Shown: positions 9,525 through 21,970 of the stretch, one piece after another
Numbering within the stretch: position 1 is the first letter of the stretch
Layout: every line of letters starts with the position of its first letter
Assembly (NCBI RefSeq): GCF_007995085.1
Contig: NZ_VOQS01000003.1
Span: 1,488,001-1,552,000, forward strand
DNA length: 64,000 nt
From: Paraburkholderia azotifigens
GTDB taxonomy: Bacteria > Pseudomonadota > Gammaproteobacteria > Burkholderiales > Burkholderiaceae
Direction: 5' to 3'
Notes under the pieces: model-generated
What the model saw: the letters and a program-made list of their open reading frames with translations, nothing else
Told to the model about the DNA's origin: nothing
Databases searched by the model: none
Translations under genes and position numbers: made by a program

Positions 9525-9836
9525 GAGGCGCGTCTGTCTCATTTCCTGCGCGTCCGGTGTGTCGCTTTCACGCGTTCCAGAGAGGGCGGACGGATATCGA
9601 GCGCGGGTCGCGATACGTCGGCGGGCGGATGTCCATGTGATTGGAAGAAGGAGGCATATCTGAAGCGCCAGCTGCCACGCTTCGTGCGCGGAGAGAGCCC
9701 GCCGGACTTTCCGTCCGAACATTTCGAAACCGGCTTCACCGGCCGCGCGACGGAAAGCGACCTGACGCCGCTCGGCCGCGCGCAACCCGGTTTCGATCTG
9801 TGATGTGAGCGTCCGGAACGCGTGAAGCTCACCTCG
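9525..9836. other. gltA-leuC gap, no recognised gene; one weak small-ORF candidate
   Basis: Nothing here resembles a known gene or RNA. One curiosity: a perfect AAGGAGG ribosome site (9648-9654) is followed at 5 bp by CTG (9660) opening a frame of 47 codons with high-GC third positions that ends at TGA 9801-9803. The start would be non-standard and the peptide (rich in Pro, Arg, Gly and Phe) is not recognised. It may be a gene remnant. Confidence 0.3.
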
Positions 9837-9866
9837 GGTAGTGTCGATACAGGTATCGGCACTACC
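9837..9866. promoter_or_regulatory. 14-bp inverted repeat upstream of leuC
   Basis: GGTAGTGTCGATAC and GTATCGGCACTACC flank only AG. Thirteen of fourteen positions are complementary and the other is G-T. A T-run begins only about 14 bases later, so a terminator is less likely than an operator or a structured leader element. It ends 115 bp before leuC. Confidence 0.45.
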
Positions 9867-9928
9867 ACCCAACCCCATGTTTTTTATCGGTTTTCTCGAT
9901 GCGTGGTGAGCCTGGAAAGCCAACTGCG

Positions 9929-9937
9929 TGGCATAAT
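9929..9937 (+). promoter_or_regulatory. Possible extended -10 for leuC
   Basis: TGGCATAAT fits an extended -10 (TG-N-CATAAT) 44 bp before the leuC ATG. No good -35 is seen at the usual distance, so this is a weak call. Confidence 0.35.
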
Positions 9938-9981
9938 CGACCGGACACGAACTGCCCGTTGTCATTACAACCCCGCATACC

Positions 9982-11391
9982 ATGGCACAGACTCTCTACG
10001 ACAAATTGTGGAACACGCACGTGGTCCACACGGAAGAAGACGGCACGACTATTCTCTACATCGACCGTCAACTGCTGCATGAAGTGACCAGCCCGCAGGC
10101 CTTCGAAGGGCTGAAGATGGCGGAGCGCCCCGTGTGGCGCCTCAGCGCGAATCTGGCGGTGTCGGACCACAACGTGCCGACCACGGATCGCAGCCACGGC
10201 ATCGCCGATCCCGTGTCGAAGCTGCAGGTCGATACGCTCGACGCGAACTGCGACGCGTTCGGCATCACGCAGTTCAAGATGAACGACCTGCGTCAGGGCA
10301 TCGTTCACATCATCGGGCCGGAGCAGGGCGCGACACTGCCGGGCATGACGATCGTCTGCGGCGACTCGCACACGTCCACGCACGGCGCGTTCGGCGCGCT
10401 GGCGCACGGCATCGGCACGTCGGAAGTCGAGCACGTGCTGGCCACGCAAACGCTTCTGCAGAAGAAGAGCAAGAACATGCTCGTGAAGGTGGAAGGCCAG
10501 TTGCCGCGCGGCTGCACCGCGAAGGACATCGTGCTCGCCATCATCGGCAAGATCGGCACGGCGGGCGGCACGGGCTATGCCATCGAATTCGGCGGTTCGA
10601 CCATTCGCGCGCTGTCGATGGAAGGCCGCATGACCGTCTGCAACATGGCGATCGAAGCGGGCGCGCGCGCCGGCATGGTCGCCGTCGACGACACGACTGT
10701 CGATTACCTGAAGGGCCGTCCGTACTCGCCGCAAGGCGTCGAGTGGGACCAGGCCGTCGGATACTGGAAGCAGTTCAAGTCCGACGAAGGCGCGCAGTTC
10801 GATCGCGTGGTCGAGCTGAACGCTGCCGAGATCGTGCCGCAAGTCACGTGGGGCACGTCGCCGGAAATGGTCACGTCCATCGACGGGCGCGTGCCGGATC
10901 CGGAAAAAGAAAAAGACCCGGTGAAGCGCGGTGCGATGGAGCGCGCGCTGCAATACATGGCGCTCGAACCGAATCTGCCGATCGAATCGATCAAGCCGGA
11001 CAAGATCTTCATCGGCTCGTGCACGAACGCGCGCATCGAAGACATCCGCGCCGCCGCGTGGGTTGTCAAGAAACTCGGCCGCCGCATCGCGTCGAACATC
11101 CGTCTCGCGATGGTCGTGCCGGGCTCGGGTCTCGTGAAGGCGCAAGCCGAACGCGAAGGTCTCGACAAGGTGTTCAAGGAAGCGGGCTTCGAATGGCGCG
11201 AGCCGGGCTGCTCGATGTGTCTTGCGATGAACGCCGACCGCCTCGAGCCGGGCGAGCGTTGCGCGTCCACGTCGAACCGCAACTTCGAAGGCCGTCAGGG
11301 CGCGGGCGGACGCACGCACCTCGTGAGTCCCGCGATGGCTGCGGCTGCCGCCATCGAAGGGCATTTCGTCGACATTCGCAAGCTGGGATGA
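9982..11391 (+). CDS. leuC: 3-isopropylmalate dehydratase large subunit
   Basis: With LeuD isomerises 2-isopropylmalate to 3-isopropylmalate in leucine synthesis, using a [4Fe-4S] cluster. Its 469 residues match the aconitase-family LeuC. Cluster Cys residues are in [14 protein letters not shown] and [31 protein letters not shown] is the substrate/cluster-site signature. A tiny lipoprotein gene starts 8 bp after the stop and precedes leuD. Confidence 0.98.
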   Translation: MAQTLYDKLWNTHVVHTEEDGTTILYIDRQLLHEVTSPQAFEGLKMAERPVWRLSANLAVSDHNVPTTDRSHGIADPVSKLQVDTLDANCDAFGITQFKMNDLRQGIVHIIGPEQGATLPGMTIVCGDSHTSTHGAFGALAHGIGTSEVEHVLATQTLLQKKSKNMLVKVEGQLPRGCTAKDIVLAIIGKIGTAGGTGYAIEFGGSTIRALSMEGRMTVCNMAIEAGARAGMVAVDDTTVDYLKGRPYSPQGVEWDQAVGYWKQFKSDEGAQFDRVVELNAAEIVPQVTWGTSPEMVTSIDGRVPDPEKEKDPVKRGAMERALQYMALEPNLPIESIKPDKIFIGSCTNARIEDIRAAAWVVKKLGRRIASNIRLAMVVPGSGLVKAQAEREGLDKVFKEAGFEWREPGCSMCLAMNADRLEPGERCASTSNRNFEGRQGAGGRTHLVSPAMAAAAAIEGHFVDIRKLG

Positions 11392-11398
11392 ACCCAAC

Positions 11399-11551
11399 AT
11401 GAACATTGATCGCATCGCATTTCTGCGCCGATTCGCACTCGCGACGCTTGCCGGGCTTCTGCTCGGTCTCGCCGGATGCAACACGGTGCACGGCTTTGGC
11501 GAAGACCTGCAGCATCTGGGCGGGTCGATCAGCGACAAGGCGGCAAAGTAA
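11399..11551 (+). CDS. entericidin A/B-type small lipoprotein
   Basis: A 50-residue secreted lipoprotein read directly from the gap between leuC and leuD. It has an Arg-containing N-terminus, a hydrophobic stretch (about 12-25) and a lipobox LAGC at 24-27, so Cys27 would be lipidated. The mature peptide is NTVHGFGEDLQHLGGSIS followed by DKAAK, and the pattern CNTVxGxGxDxxxxG is typical of entericidin EcnA/EcnB. Entericidins are membrane lipoproteins linked to stress or bacteriolysis, but the role of this one is unknown. No partner is visible; a same-operon position with leuCDB seems incidental or ancestral. Confidence 0.88.
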   Translation: MNIDRIAFLRRFALATLAGLLLGLAGCNTVHGFGEDLQHLGGSISDKAAK

Positions 11552-11641
11552 GCGGTTTTTGATTCGCCGGACGGCGTGAGTGACCTGCGCGGTCATGCAA
11601 GCGTAAAGCCCGCCCTCCGGCTTCGAACAGGCTAAAGCGTC

Positions 11642-12295
11642 ATGGAAAAATTCATCGTACACACCGGCGTCGTGGCGCCGCTCGATCGCGAGAACGTCGA
11701 CACGGACGCGATCATTCCGAAGCAGTTCCTCAAGTCGATCAAGCGCACCGGCTTCGGCCCCAACGCGTTCGACGAATGGCGTTATCTCGATCACGGCGAA
11801 CCGGGCCAGGACAACTCGAAGCGTCCGCTGAATCCGGATTTCGTGCTGAACCAGCCGCGCTATCAGGGCGCGTCGGTACTGCTCACGCGTCAGAACTTCG
11901 GCTGCGGCAGCTCGCGCGAACATGCGCCGTGGGCGCTGCAGCAGTACGGCTTTCGCGCGATCATCGCGCCGAGCTTCGCGGACATCTTCTACAACAACTG
12001 CTTCAAGAACGGTCTGCTGCCCATCGTGCTGACGGAACAGCAGGTCGATCATCTGTTTAACGAAACCTTCGCGTTCAACGGCTTCCAGCTGACCGTCGAT
12101 CTGGAAAAGCAGGTCGTGCGCACGACGGACGGCGCCACCGAATATCCGTTCGACGTCGCCGGGTTCCGCAAGTACTGCCTGCTGAACGGCTTCGACGACA
12201 TTGGCCTCACGCTGCGTCACGCGGACAAGATTCGCCAGTACGAAGCCGAGCGTATCGCGAAGCAGCCGTGGCTGAACAATCGCCTCGTGCGCTGA
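11642..12295 (+). CDS. leuD: 3-isopropylmalate dehydratase small subunit
   Basis: Swivelling domain partner of LeuC. The 217-residue length is standard. Signatures are [16 protein letters not shown] near the N-terminus and [19 protein letters not shown], which binds the substrate carboxylate. It lies 90 bp after the small lipoprotein gene and 48 bp before leuB. Confidence 0.98.
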   Translation: MEKFIVHTGVVAPLDRENVDTDAIIPKQFLKSIKRTGFGPNAFDEWRYLDHGEPGQDNSKRPLNPDFVLNQPRYQGASVLLTRQNFGCGSSREHAPWALQQYGFRAIIAPSFADIFYNNCFKNGLLPIVLTEQQVDHLFNETFAFNGFQLTVDLEKQVVRTTDGATEYPFDVAGFRKYCLLNGFDDIGLTLRHADKIRQYEAERIAKQPWLNNRLVR

Positions 12296-12343
12296 ACGCT
12301 CATCGCGCGTCTGAAGCCTGATAGAAACCAACAAGGAACAAGC

Positions 12344-13411
12344 ATGAAGATCGCAGTGTTGCCGGGCGACGGCATCGGCAAGGAAATCGTCAAGGAAGCA
12401 GTCAAGGTGCTGAACGTGCTCGGCGAAAAGTTCGAGCTCGAAGAAGCACCCGTCGGCGGCGCGGGTTACGAGGCGGCAGGCCATCCGCTGCCGGAAGCCA
12501 CGCTGAAGCTCGCGAAGGAAGCGGACGCGATCCTGTTCGGCGCCGTCGGCGACTGGAAATACGATTCGCTCGAACGCGCGCTGCGCCCGGAACAGGCGAT
12601 TCTCGGTCTGCGCAAGCATCTGCAGCTGTTCGCGAACTTCCGTCCGGCCATTTGCTATCCGCAATTGACGGGCGCGTCGTCGCTGAAGGAAGAGATCGTG
12701 TCGGGCCTCGATATTCTGATCGTCCGCGAACTGAACGGCGACATCTACTTCGGCCAGCCGCGCGGCGTGCGTCAGGCGCCGGACGGCCTGTTCGAAGGCG
12801 CGAAGGAAGGCTTCGACACGATGCGTTATGCGGAGCCCGAAGTGCGCCGCATCGCGCACGTCGCTTTCCAGGCAGCGCAAAAGCGCGGCAAGAAGCTGAC
12901 GTCGGTGGATAAAGCCAATGTGCTCGAAACGTCGCAGTTCTGGAAGGACATCATGATCGACGTGTCGAAGGAGTATGCGGACGTCGAGCTGTCGCACATG
13001 TACGTCGACAACGCGGCGATGCAGCTCGTGAAGGCGCCGAAGTCGTTCGACGTGATCGTCACGGGCAACATGTTCGGCGACATTCTGTCGGACGAAGCGG
13101 CCATGCTGACGGGCTCGATCGGCATGCTGCCGTCGGCTTCGCTCGACAAGAACAACAAGGGTCTGTACGAGCCGTCGCACGGTTCGGCGCCGGACATCGC
13201 GGGCAAGGGCATCGCCAATCCGCTCGCCACGATTCTTTCGGCAGCAATGATGCTGCGTTATTCGCTGAACCGCGCCGAGCAGGCCGACCGCATCGAAAAC
13301 GCCGTGAAGAAGGTGCTGGAGCAGGGCTATCGCACGGGCGACATCCTCACGCCGGGTTGCAAGCAGGTCGGCACGGAAGCGATGGGCGACGCTGTGATCG
13401 CCGCGCTGTAA
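12344..13411 (+). CDS. leuB: 3-isopropylmalate dehydrogenase
   Basis: NAD-dependent oxidative decarboxylation of 3-isopropylmalate, the third leucine-specific step. It has 355 residues. The N-terminus is [16 protein letters not shown]. The metal/substrate signature [20 protein letters not shown] contains the conserved Asp residues, and [20 protein letters not shown] binds NAD. An AAGGAACAAGC ribosome site precedes the ATG. Confidence 0.98.
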   Translation: MKIAVLPGDGIGKEIVKEAVKVLNVLGEKFELEEAPVGGAGYEAAGHPLPEATLKLAKEADAILFGAVGDWKYDSLERALRPEQAILGLRKHLQLFANFRPAICYPQLTGASSLKEEIVSGLDILIVRELNGDIYFGQPRGVRQAPDGLFEGAKEGFDTMRYAEPEVRRIAHVAFQAAQKRGKKLTSVDKANVLETSQFWKDIMIDVSKEYADVELSHMYVDNAAMQLVKAPKSFDVIVTGNMFGDILSDEAAMLTGSIGMLPSASLDKNNKGLYEPSHGSAPDIAGKGIANPLATILSAAMMLRYSLNRAEQADRIENAVKKVLEQGYRTGDILTPGCKQVGTEAMGDAVIAAL

Positions 13412-13427
13412 TTTTTTGCTGGAATCC

Positions 13428-13482
13428 GCGTGAATCGGCTCATTTAGGGCTTGATTCACGCAAATCGCGGCGCGTGCGCCGC
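13428..13482 (+). other. Two inverted repeats after leuB
   Basis: GCGTGAATC (13428-13436) and GATTCACGC (13453-13461) form a 9-bp stem with a 16-base loop. GCGGCGC-GT-GCGCCGC (13467-13482) forms a 7-bp stem. Neither is followed by a T-run, so an intrinsic terminator is not supported. They could serve in mRNA end protection or control of asd. Confidence 0.4.
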
Positions 13483-13512
13483 ACAAAACGGGTTTTCGTG
13501 TAGACTCTGCTG

Positions 13513-13629
13513 ATGGCGACGATTCCTCAAATCACCTCGATTTCGACACTGCGCGGCAAAACGGCCCGCGTGGTTGCGCTCGCCATTACCATCAAAACGA
13601 TTACCCCGAAAACGATCACGAAGCGCTGA
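13513..13629 (+). CDS. candidate Thr/Ile-rich leader peptide upstream of asd
   Basis: A 38-codon ORF ending 81 bp before asd. Nine residues are Thr and seven are Ile; residues 25-36 read ITIKTITPKTIT, strongly reminiscent of the ThrL leader of enteric thr operons. asd makes aspartate semialdehyde, precursor of Thr, Ile, Met and Lys, so Thr/Ile-sensing would make sense. No Shine-Dalgarno is seen, but TAGACT ends 6 bp before the ATG, so a leaderless transcript starting at or near the ATG is possible. It may still be a chance ORF. Confidence 0.4.
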   Translation: MATIPQITSISTLRGKTARVVALAITIKTITPKTITKR

Positions 13630-13689
13630 TCGTCCGTCGTGCCCGCCCATCTTCCCCGCGCGGTCACGCCGGGCAAAGTTGCGGGGAAG
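13613..13689 (+). promoter_or_regulatory. Alternative hairpins over the end of the leader ORF
   Basis: Three stems can be drawn. CGATCA/TGATCG (13613-13618 with 13627-13632) spans the last Thr codons and the stop. GCCCG/CGGGC pairs 13641-13645 with 13670-13674. CTTCCCCGC/GCGGGGAAG pairs 13651-13659 with 13681-13689. The last two cross each other, so they are mutually exclusive or form a pseudoknot. No T-run follows, so any control would act on translation or through Rho. Confidence 0.35.
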
Positions 13690-13710
13690 TGTCCACTCGA
13701 AGGGTAAGTC

Positions 13711-14832
13711 ATGAACGTAGGTCTCGTAGGTTGGCGCGGCATGGTCGGCAGCGTCCTCATGCAACGCATGCAGGAAGAACGCGATTTCGATCTGATCGAA
13801 CCGGTGTTTTTCAGCACCAGCAACGCGGGCGGCAATGCGCCGTCGTTCGCCAAGAACGAGACCAAACTCAAAGATGCGACAAGCATCGACGACCTGAAGA
13901 AGTGCGACGCCATCATTTCCTGCCAGGGCGGCGACTACACGAACGAAGTGTTCCCGAAGCTGCGCGCAGCGGGCTGGGACGGTTACTGGATCGACGCGGC
14001 CTCGGCGCTTCGCATGAAGGATGACGCCGTCATCATTCTCGATCCCGTCAACCTCGACGTGATCAAGAACGCGCTGGTCAAGGGCCAGAAGAATTTCATC
14101 GGCGGCAACTGCACGGTCAGCCTGATGCTGATGGCGCTGGGCGGCCTGTTCCGCGAAAACCTCGTCGACTGGATGACGGCCATGACGTATCAGGCCGCAT
14201 CGGGCGCGGGCGCGCAGAACATGCGCGAACTGCTGCAGCAGATGGGCACGCTGTACGGTTCGGCGAAGGAAGACCTCGCCGATCCGTCGTCGGCAATTCT
14301 CGACATCGACCGCCGCGTGCTGTCGGCCATGAACAGCGACCGCATGCCGACGGATCATTTTGGCGTACCGCTCGCCGGCTCGCTGATTCCGTGGATCGAC
14401 AAGGATCTCGGCAACGGCATGTCGAAGGAAGAGTGGAAGGGCGGCTCGGAAACCAACAAGATTCTCGGCAAGCCGGCCATGGGCCAGCCGGGTTCGATCC
14501 CCGTCGACGGTCTGTGCGTGCGTATCGGCGCAATGCGCTGCCACTCGCAGGCGCTGACCATCAAGCTCAAGAAGGACGTGCCGCTCGACGAAGTGAACGG
14601 CATCCTCGCCTCGGCGAACGACTGGGTGAAGGTCGTGCCGAACGAGCGCGAAGCGTCGATCCGCGATCTGTCGCCGGCAGTCGTGACGGGCACGCTGACG
14701 GTTCCCGTCGGCCGTCTGCGCAAGCTGGCGATGGGTGGCGAATACCTGTCCGCATTCACGGTTGGCGACCAGCTTCTGTGGGGCGCTGCCGAGCCGCTGC
14801 GTCGTATGCTTCGCATTCTGCTCGACAAGTAA
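13711..14832 (+). CDS. asd: aspartate-semialdehyde dehydrogenase
   Basis: Reduces aspartyl-4-phosphate to aspartate semialdehyde (NADPH), the branch toward Lys, Met, Thr and the cell-wall precursor diaminopimelate. It has 373 residues of the Gram-negative type. NADP site: [18 protein letters not shown]. Catalytic Cys: [10 protein letters not shown]. Catalytic His region: [17 protein letters not shown] terminator follows directly. Control may involve the short ORF and hairpins just upstream. Confidence 0.98.
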   Translation: MNVGLVGWRGMVGSVLMQRMQEERDFDLIEPVFFSTSNAGGNAPSFAKNETKLKDATSIDDLKKCDAIISCQGGDYTNEVFPKLRAAGWDGYWIDAASALRMKDDAVIILDPVNLDVIKNALVKGQKNFIGGNCTVSLMLMALGGLFRENLVDWMTAMTYQAASGAGAQNMRELLQQMGTLYGSAKEDLADPSSAILDIDRRVLSAMNSDRMPTDHFGVPLAGSLIPWIDKDLGNGMSKEEWKGGSETNKILGKPAMGQPGSIPVDGLCVRIGAMRCHSQALTIKLKKDVPLDEVNGILASANDWVKVVPNEREASIRDLSPAVVTGTLTVPVGRLRKLAMGGEYLSAFTVGDQLLWGAAEPLRRMLRILLDK

Positions 14833-14873
14833 AGTAAACTAACGCGTTAGCTGATCGACGCGTTCAAAACTCC

Positions 14874-14904
14874 CAAAAGCGTCGCGATTTCGCGGCGCTT
14901 TTTT
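14874..14904 (+). terminator. Rho-independent terminator after asd
   Basis: AAGCGTCGCG-ATTT-CGCGGCGCTT, a 10-bp stem with one G-T pair, is followed by TTTTTATT. It separates asd from fimV. Confidence 0.9.
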
Positions 14905-14975
14905 ATTGTGCATTTCAGAATCTTGTCGCCAACACTTCTACGCATGCGCCGCACGACCGCGCACGAAAGGTCCCG

Positions 14976-17347
<2,372 letters not shown>

Positions 17348-17348
<1 letters not shown>

Positions 17349-18151
17349 TGACGAGGATTGCGCTCGGCGTTCAGTACGACGGCGCCGCGTTTTGCGGCTG
17401 GCAGTCGCAGCCACACGGCAAGACGGTGCAGGACACGCTCGAACGGGCGCTGCGCGAGTTCGCGCTGACGCCGCTGCAGACGGTCGTCGCGGGGCGCACG
17501 GATACGGGCGTCCACGGTCTTGGGCAGGTTGTGCATTTCGATACGGAACTCGACCGCACGGACTTTTCGTGGGTGCGCGGCACGAATGCGTTCTTGCCGT
17601 CTACCGTCGCCGTGCAGTGGGCCAAGCCGATGTCCGAAGCGTTTCACGCGCGGTTTTCGGCTTTCGAGCGCACTTACTACTACGCGCTGTACGTGCATCC
17701 CGTGCGTTCGCCGATGCTCGCGACCCGCGCCGGCTGGATCCACACGCCGCTCGACGTCGACGCGATGCGCGAAGCGGCGGCCTGCCTGATCGGCGAACAC
17801 GATTTCTCGGCGTTCCGGTCGTCGGAATGCCAGGCGAAGACGCCCGTCAAGCATCTGTATCAGATCGACATCCGGCCGCAGGGCGACTTCATCCATTTTC
17901 GCTTCCGCGCCAACGCGTTTCTGCATCATATGGTGCGCAACCTGATGGGCTGTCTCGTCGCAGTCGGCCGCGGGCGCTATCCCGCGACGTGGCTCGTGGA
18001 AGTCCTGCAGGGCCGCGACCGGAATCGCGCCGCGCCCACTTTCATGCCCGACGGGCTGTATCTTGCTCAAGTGGGCTATCCTGAGACGTTTGCCGTGCCT
18101 GCGCCGCAGGCGGGCAGCGTGCCGTGGAGTACCGTTTGGACCGACTCATGA
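17348..18151 (+). CDS. truA: tRNA pseudouridine(38-40) synthase
   Basis: Converts U38-U40 of tRNA anticodon stems to pseudouridine. It has 267 residues from ATG 17348; a GTG one codon earlier (17345) is an equally placed alternative. The catalytic Asp is in [14 protein letters not shown] (about residue 50). [17 protein letters not shown] and [18 protein letters not shown] are family blocks. The start overlaps the fimV stop and its stop overlaps trpF (ATGA at 18148-18151). Confidence 0.97.
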
Positions 18152-18855
18152 CTTCCGCCGACACCCAAACCGAAAACGTTTTGTCCGATGCCAGCGCCGT
18201 GCCGCGCCGCACGCGCATCAAGCTGTGCGGGCTTGGCAATGCCACCGACGTCGCCCATGCCATCGACCTGGGCGCCGATGCGATCGGCCTCGTGTTCTAT
18301 CCGCCTAGCCCGCGCGCGCTTAGCGTGGCGCAGGCCGTCGAGATGACGCGCGATATCCCGCCGTTCGTGTCGGTAGTCGGGTTGTTCGTGAATCCAACGC
18401 CCGAGTGGTTCAGCGACGTCATCTGCAACGTGCCGCTGACGATGCTCCAGTTTCACGGCGACGAAACGCCCGAGCAGTGCGAAAAGCTGGCGGGTGTTGC
18501 GGGTTTGCCTTGGTTGCGCGCTTTGCGCGTTGCGGCTGATACTGAGCCGGCCGATTTGGTAAAATCGGCGCTTAACTATTCGGCCGCCAGTGGTCTCCTG
18601 TTCGACACGCATGTCGAGGGCTATGGCGGCGGCGGGAAGGTCTTCGATTGGTCACTTATTCCAGAAGAGCTCGCGCGTCGGGCCGTTTTGAGTGGTGGGT
18701 TGAACACGCAAAACGTACGTGATGCGATTCATCGTGTGCGCCCGTACGCGGTCGATGTCTCAAGCGGCATCGAAGTGTCTGGCGCAAAGGGCGTGAAGGA
18801 TCACGCCCGGATGGCGGCGTTCGTGCGCGCGGTGCGCGACGCGGACGCCCGGTGA
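18148..18855 (+). CDS. trpF: phosphoribosylanthranilate isomerase
   Basis: Amadori rearrangement in tryptophan synthesis. The start is placed at 18148, overlapping the truA stop as ATGA, giving 235 residues; an upstream ATG at 18124 would overlap truA by 28 bp and is less likely. TIM-barrel motifs are [11 protein letters not shown] (catalytic Cys), [31 protein letters not shown] (catalytic Asp, phosphate site) and [10 protein letters not shown]. Confidence 0.97.
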   Translation: MTSADTQTENVLSDASAVPRRTRIKLCGLGNATDVAHAIDLGADAIGLVFYPPSPRALSVAQAVEMTRDIPPFVSVVGLFVNPTPEWFSDVICNVPLTMLQFHGDETPEQCEKLAGVAGLPWLRALRVAADTEPADLVKSALNYSAASGLLFDTHVEGYGGGGKVFDWSLIPEELARRAVLSGGLNTQNVRDAIHRVRPYAVDVSSGIEVSGAKGVKDHARMAAFVRAVRDADAR

Positions 18856-18915
18856 TTTCCAGGCCGCGCTGTGCATCTGATGCGATGCGCGGCAAGCTGA
18901 GAAGAGTGACGGAAT

Positions 18916-20109
18916 ATGTACAACTTACCCGATGAACGTGGCCATTTCGGCCAATATGGCGGCGTCTTCGTCGCCGAAACGCTCGTGCACGCGCTTGACG
19001 AACTGCGCGATGCCTACGAGAAATTCTCCAAAGACCCGGACTTCATCGCCGAATACGAGCGCGAACTGAAGTACTTTGTCGGTCGTCCTTCCCCCGTTTA
19101 TCACGCACAACGCTGGAGCGAACTGCTCGGCGGCGCGCAGGTTTATCTGAAGCGCGAAGACCTGAACCACACGGGCGCGCACAAGGTGAACAACGTGATC
19201 GGCCAGGCGCTGCTCGCGAAGCGCATGGGCAAGCCGCGCGTGATCGCGGAAACGGGCGCGGGCCAGCACGGCGTGGCGACGGCGACCATCGCGGCGCGCT
19301 TCGGCATGGAATGCATCGTGTACATGGGCGCGGAAGACGTGCGCCGCCAGGCTGCGAACGTCTACCGGATGAAGCTGCTCGGCGCGACCGTCGTGCCCGT
19401 CGAATCCGGCTCGCGCACGCTGAAGGACGCGCTGAACGAAGCGATGCGCGACTGGGTCACGAACGTCGAGAACACGTTCTACATCATCGGCACGGTGGCG
19501 GGTCCGCATCCGTATCCGATGATGGTGCGCGACTTCCAGCGCGTGATCGGCGACGAATGCAAGGTGCAGATGCCCGAACTGACGGGCCGTCAGCCGGATG
19601 CCGTGATCGCGTGCGTTGGCGGCGGTTCGAATGCGATGGGTATTTTTTATCCGTACATTGACGACAAATCGGTGAAGCTGATTGGCGTCGAGGCGGCCGG
19701 CGACGGCATCGACACGGGCCGTCACGCGGCGTCGCTGATCGGCGGCAGCCCGGGTGTGCTGCACGGCAACCGCACGTATCTGCTGCAGGACGAGAACGGC
19801 CAGATCATCGAGACGCATTCGGTGTCGGCGGGCCTCGATTATCCGGGCGTCGGTCCCGAGCACGCGTGGCTCAAGGACAGCGGACGCGCCGAATACGTCG
19901 GCATCACCGACGAAGAAGCGCTCAAGGCGTTCCACGACTGCTGCCGCATCGAGGGCATCATTCCCGCGCTGGAGTCGAGTCACGCGCTCGCGTACGCGGC
20001 GAAGCTCGCGCCGACCTTGCCGAAGGACAAAATCCTTCTGGTGAACCTGTCGGGCCGCGGCGACAAGGACATGCACACGGTCGCCGAGCGATCGGGCATC
20101 CAGTTCTGA
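18916..20109 (+). CDS. trpB: tryptophan synthase beta chain
   Basis: PLP enzyme joining indole and serine. Its 397 residues have the PLP Lys in [18 protein letters not shown] sequence ([18 protein letters not shown] here), glycine-rich phosphate loop [11 protein letters not shown] and C-terminal [13 protein letters not shown]. It is paired with trpA but separated from it by a DNA methyltransferase gene, whose ATG lies 11 bp after the trpB stop. Confidence 0.99.
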   Translation: MYNLPDERGHFGQYGGVFVAETLVHALDELRDAYEKFSKDPDFIAEYERELKYFVGRPSPVYHAQRWSELLGGAQVYLKREDLNHTGAHKVNNVIGQALLAKRMGKPRVIAETGAGQHGVATATIAARFGMECIVYMGAEDVRRQAANVYRMKLLGATVVPVESGSRTLKDALNEAMRDWVTNVENTFYIIGTVAGPHPYPMMVRDFQRVIGDECKVQMPELTGRQPDAVIACVGGGSNAMGIFYPYIDDKSVKLIGVEAAGDGIDTGRHAASLIGGSPGVLHGNRTYLLQDENGQIIETHSVSAGLDYPGVGPEHAWLKDSGRAEYVGITDEEALKAFHDCCRIEGIIPALESSHALAYAAKLAPTLPKDKILLVNLSGRGDKDMHTVAERSGIQF

Positions 20110-20120
20110 GCCCCGCGACG

Positions 20121-21041
20121 ATGCGCGACGAGTTCGAGGAGCCGCAGCCGCCCGCGCTGAATGGCGACGCCGAAGCCGGCGTCGCCGAGGCCGCGCAACG
20201 GCTGGATGCCGCGTCGTTGCTGGCCGTGCCGGCCGGCATCCAGCTCCTTAACCGCGATTTTCTGACCGATGCAGCGAACCTGCCGGACGGCTCGATCGAT
20301 CTGATCGTCGCCGATCCACCCTATGGCCTTGGCAAGGACTATGGCAACGATTCGGACATGCGCTCGGGCGAGGATTTTCTCGCCTGGACGCGTGACTGGC
20401 TCGATCTCGCCATTCCCAAGCTCAAGCCGTCGGGTTCGCTGTACATCTTCTGCACGTGGCAGTACGCGCCGGAAATCTTCGTTTTTCTGAAGAGCAGGCT
20501 CCTGATGATCAACGAGATCATCTGGGACCGGCGCGTGCCGAGCATGGGCGGCACGACGCGCCGTTTCACGTCGGTGCACGACAATATCGGTTATTTCGCG
20601 GTGTCGAAAGACTACTTTTTCGACCTCGATCCCGTCCGCATCCCGTACGATGCCGTCACGAAGAAGGCGCGTTCGCGCAAGTTGTTCGAAGGAAGCAAGT
20701 GGCTGGAGCTCGGCTACAACCCGAAGGACGTCTGGTCCGTGTCCCGCCTGCATCGGCAGCATGCCGAGCGGGTCGATCACCCGACCCAGAAACCGCTCGA
20801 AATCGTCGAGCGGATGGTCTTGGCCAGTTGTCCGCCGGGTGGCCGCGTGCTCGATCCCTTCATGGGAAGCGGCACGACGGCCGTCGCTTGCGCCCGTCAG
20901 AAGCGCGAATTCGTCGGCTATGAGATCAACGAAAGTTACTGTGCAATAGCGCGAGAACGCGTCAGCCTGGCGGCAAATCCGCCTCCGCCCGTTCCTCGTC
21001 GCAGCAAGGCCGTCATCGCCGATCCAACGGCCCAGGCCTGA
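20121..21041 (+). CDS. Orphan site-specific DNA methyltransferase (N6/N4, beta-class)
   Basis: 306-residue amino-methyltransferase. The catalytic motif [10 protein letters not shown] (about residue 66) precedes the SAM-binding motif [12 protein letters not shown] (about residue 251), the order of beta-class enzymes. Between them lie a target-recognition region and [17 protein letters not shown] 20121 is chosen because earlier in-frame codons lie inside trpB. No restriction gene is nearby, so it is an orphan modifying enzyme between trpB and trpA. From memory, the Burkholderia enzyme at this locus has been linked to the motif GTWWAC and to gene regulation; this needs checking for the present protein. 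Confidence 0.93.
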   Translation: MRDEFEEPQPPALNGDAEAGVAEAAQRLDAASLLAVPAGIQLLNRDFLTDAANLPDGSIDLIVADPPYGLGKDYGNDSDMRSGEDFLAWTRDWLDLAIPKLKPSGSLYIFCTWQYAPEIFVFLKSRLLMINEIIWDRRVPSMGGTTRRFTSVHDNIGYFAVSKDYFFDLDPVRIPYDAVTKKARSRKLFEGSKWLELGYNPKDVWSVSRLHRQHAERVDHPTQKPLEIVERMVLASCPPGGRVLDPFMGSGTTAVACARQKREFVGYEINESYCAIARERVSLAANPPPPVPRRSKAVIADPTAQA

Positions 21042-21072
21042 CAGGCGCAGTTATCGACTTCGAGAAAATTCC

Positions 21073-21888
21073 ATGTCCCGTATTCAATCCACGTTCGCGG
21101 CGCTGGCCGCGCAGGGCAAGAAAGGTCTGATCCCGTTCATGACCGCCGGCGATCCCGATCCGGCGCGCACGGTCGAGTTCATGCATGCACTCGCGAAGGG
21201 CGGTGCCGATGTCATCGAGCTCGGCGTGCCGTTCTCCGACCCGATGGCCGATGGTCCCGTGATCCAGCAGTCGTCGGAACGCGCGCTGGCGAAGGGCATG
21301 TCGCTCCGGCACGTGCTGGCCGACGTCAAGCGCTTCCGCGAAACCAACGACAAAACGCCCGTCGTGCTGATGGGCTACGCCAACCCGATCGAGCGCATGG
21401 GTGCCGATGCATTCGCCGCAGCGGCGAAAGATGCGGGCGTCGACGGCGTGCTGGTTGTCGACTATCCGCCGGAAGAATCAGCTAACTTCGCTGAAAAGAT
21501 GAAGGCGGCCGGGATCGATCCAATTTTTCTGCTCGCGCCCACGTCGACGGACGAGCGGATCGCAGAGGTTGGTAAAATCGCGTCCGGTTACGTCTACTAT
21601 GTATCGCTCAAGGGTGTGACGGGCGCTGCAAATCTGGACGTTTTGAGCATCGCGAGTAAAATCCCGGCCATCAAGTCGCGCGTACCGCTGCCGGTGGGCG
21701 TCGGTTTCGGCATTCGCGACGCGCAATCCGCGCGCGCTGTGGCCGAAGTATCCGATGCCGTCGTGATCGGCAGCCGTATCGTGCAATTGCTCGAAGAAGC
21801 AGCACCCGAATCCGCTGCCGCCAAACTGACGAACTTCATCAGCGAAATTCGTCAGTCACTCGACAGCATCGGCGCGACTGCCCGATAA
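21073..21888 (+). CDS. trpA: tryptophan synthase alpha chain
   Basis: Cleaves indole-3-glycerol phosphate to indole, channelled to TrpB. Its 271 residues have the catalytic Glu in [20 protein letters not shown], the catalytic Asp in [11 protein letters not shown], and the phosphate loops at GVGFGIRD and [13 protein letters not shown]. It starts 31 bp after the methyltransferase gene. Confidence 0.98.
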   Translation: MSRIQSTFAALAAQGKKGLIPFMTAGDPDPARTVEFMHALAKGGADVIELGVPFSDPMADGPVIQQSSERALAKGMSLRHVLADVKRFRETNDKTPVVLMGYANPIERMGADAFAAAAKDAGVDGVLVVDYPPEESANFAEKMKAAGIDPIFLLAPTSTDERIAEVGKIASGYVYYVSLKGVTGAANLDVLSIASKIPAIKSRVPLPVGVGFGIRDAQSARAVAEVSDAVVIGSRIVQLLEEAAPESAAAKLTNFISEIRQSLDSIGATAR

Positions 21889-21970
21889 ACATCATTTTTG
21901 TCGCGGTTAGTATGACGGCGCAGTTTCTGCTGCGCCGTCGTTCGTATCGTGGACCCTGGAAGGAATCATC

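Noticed and set aside
13651..13689. CTTCCCCGC/GCGGGGAAG hairpin before asd considered as a terminator of an attenuator.
   Set aside because: No T-run follows the stem, so it cannot be called an intrinsic terminator. It was kept only as a possible regulatory structure.
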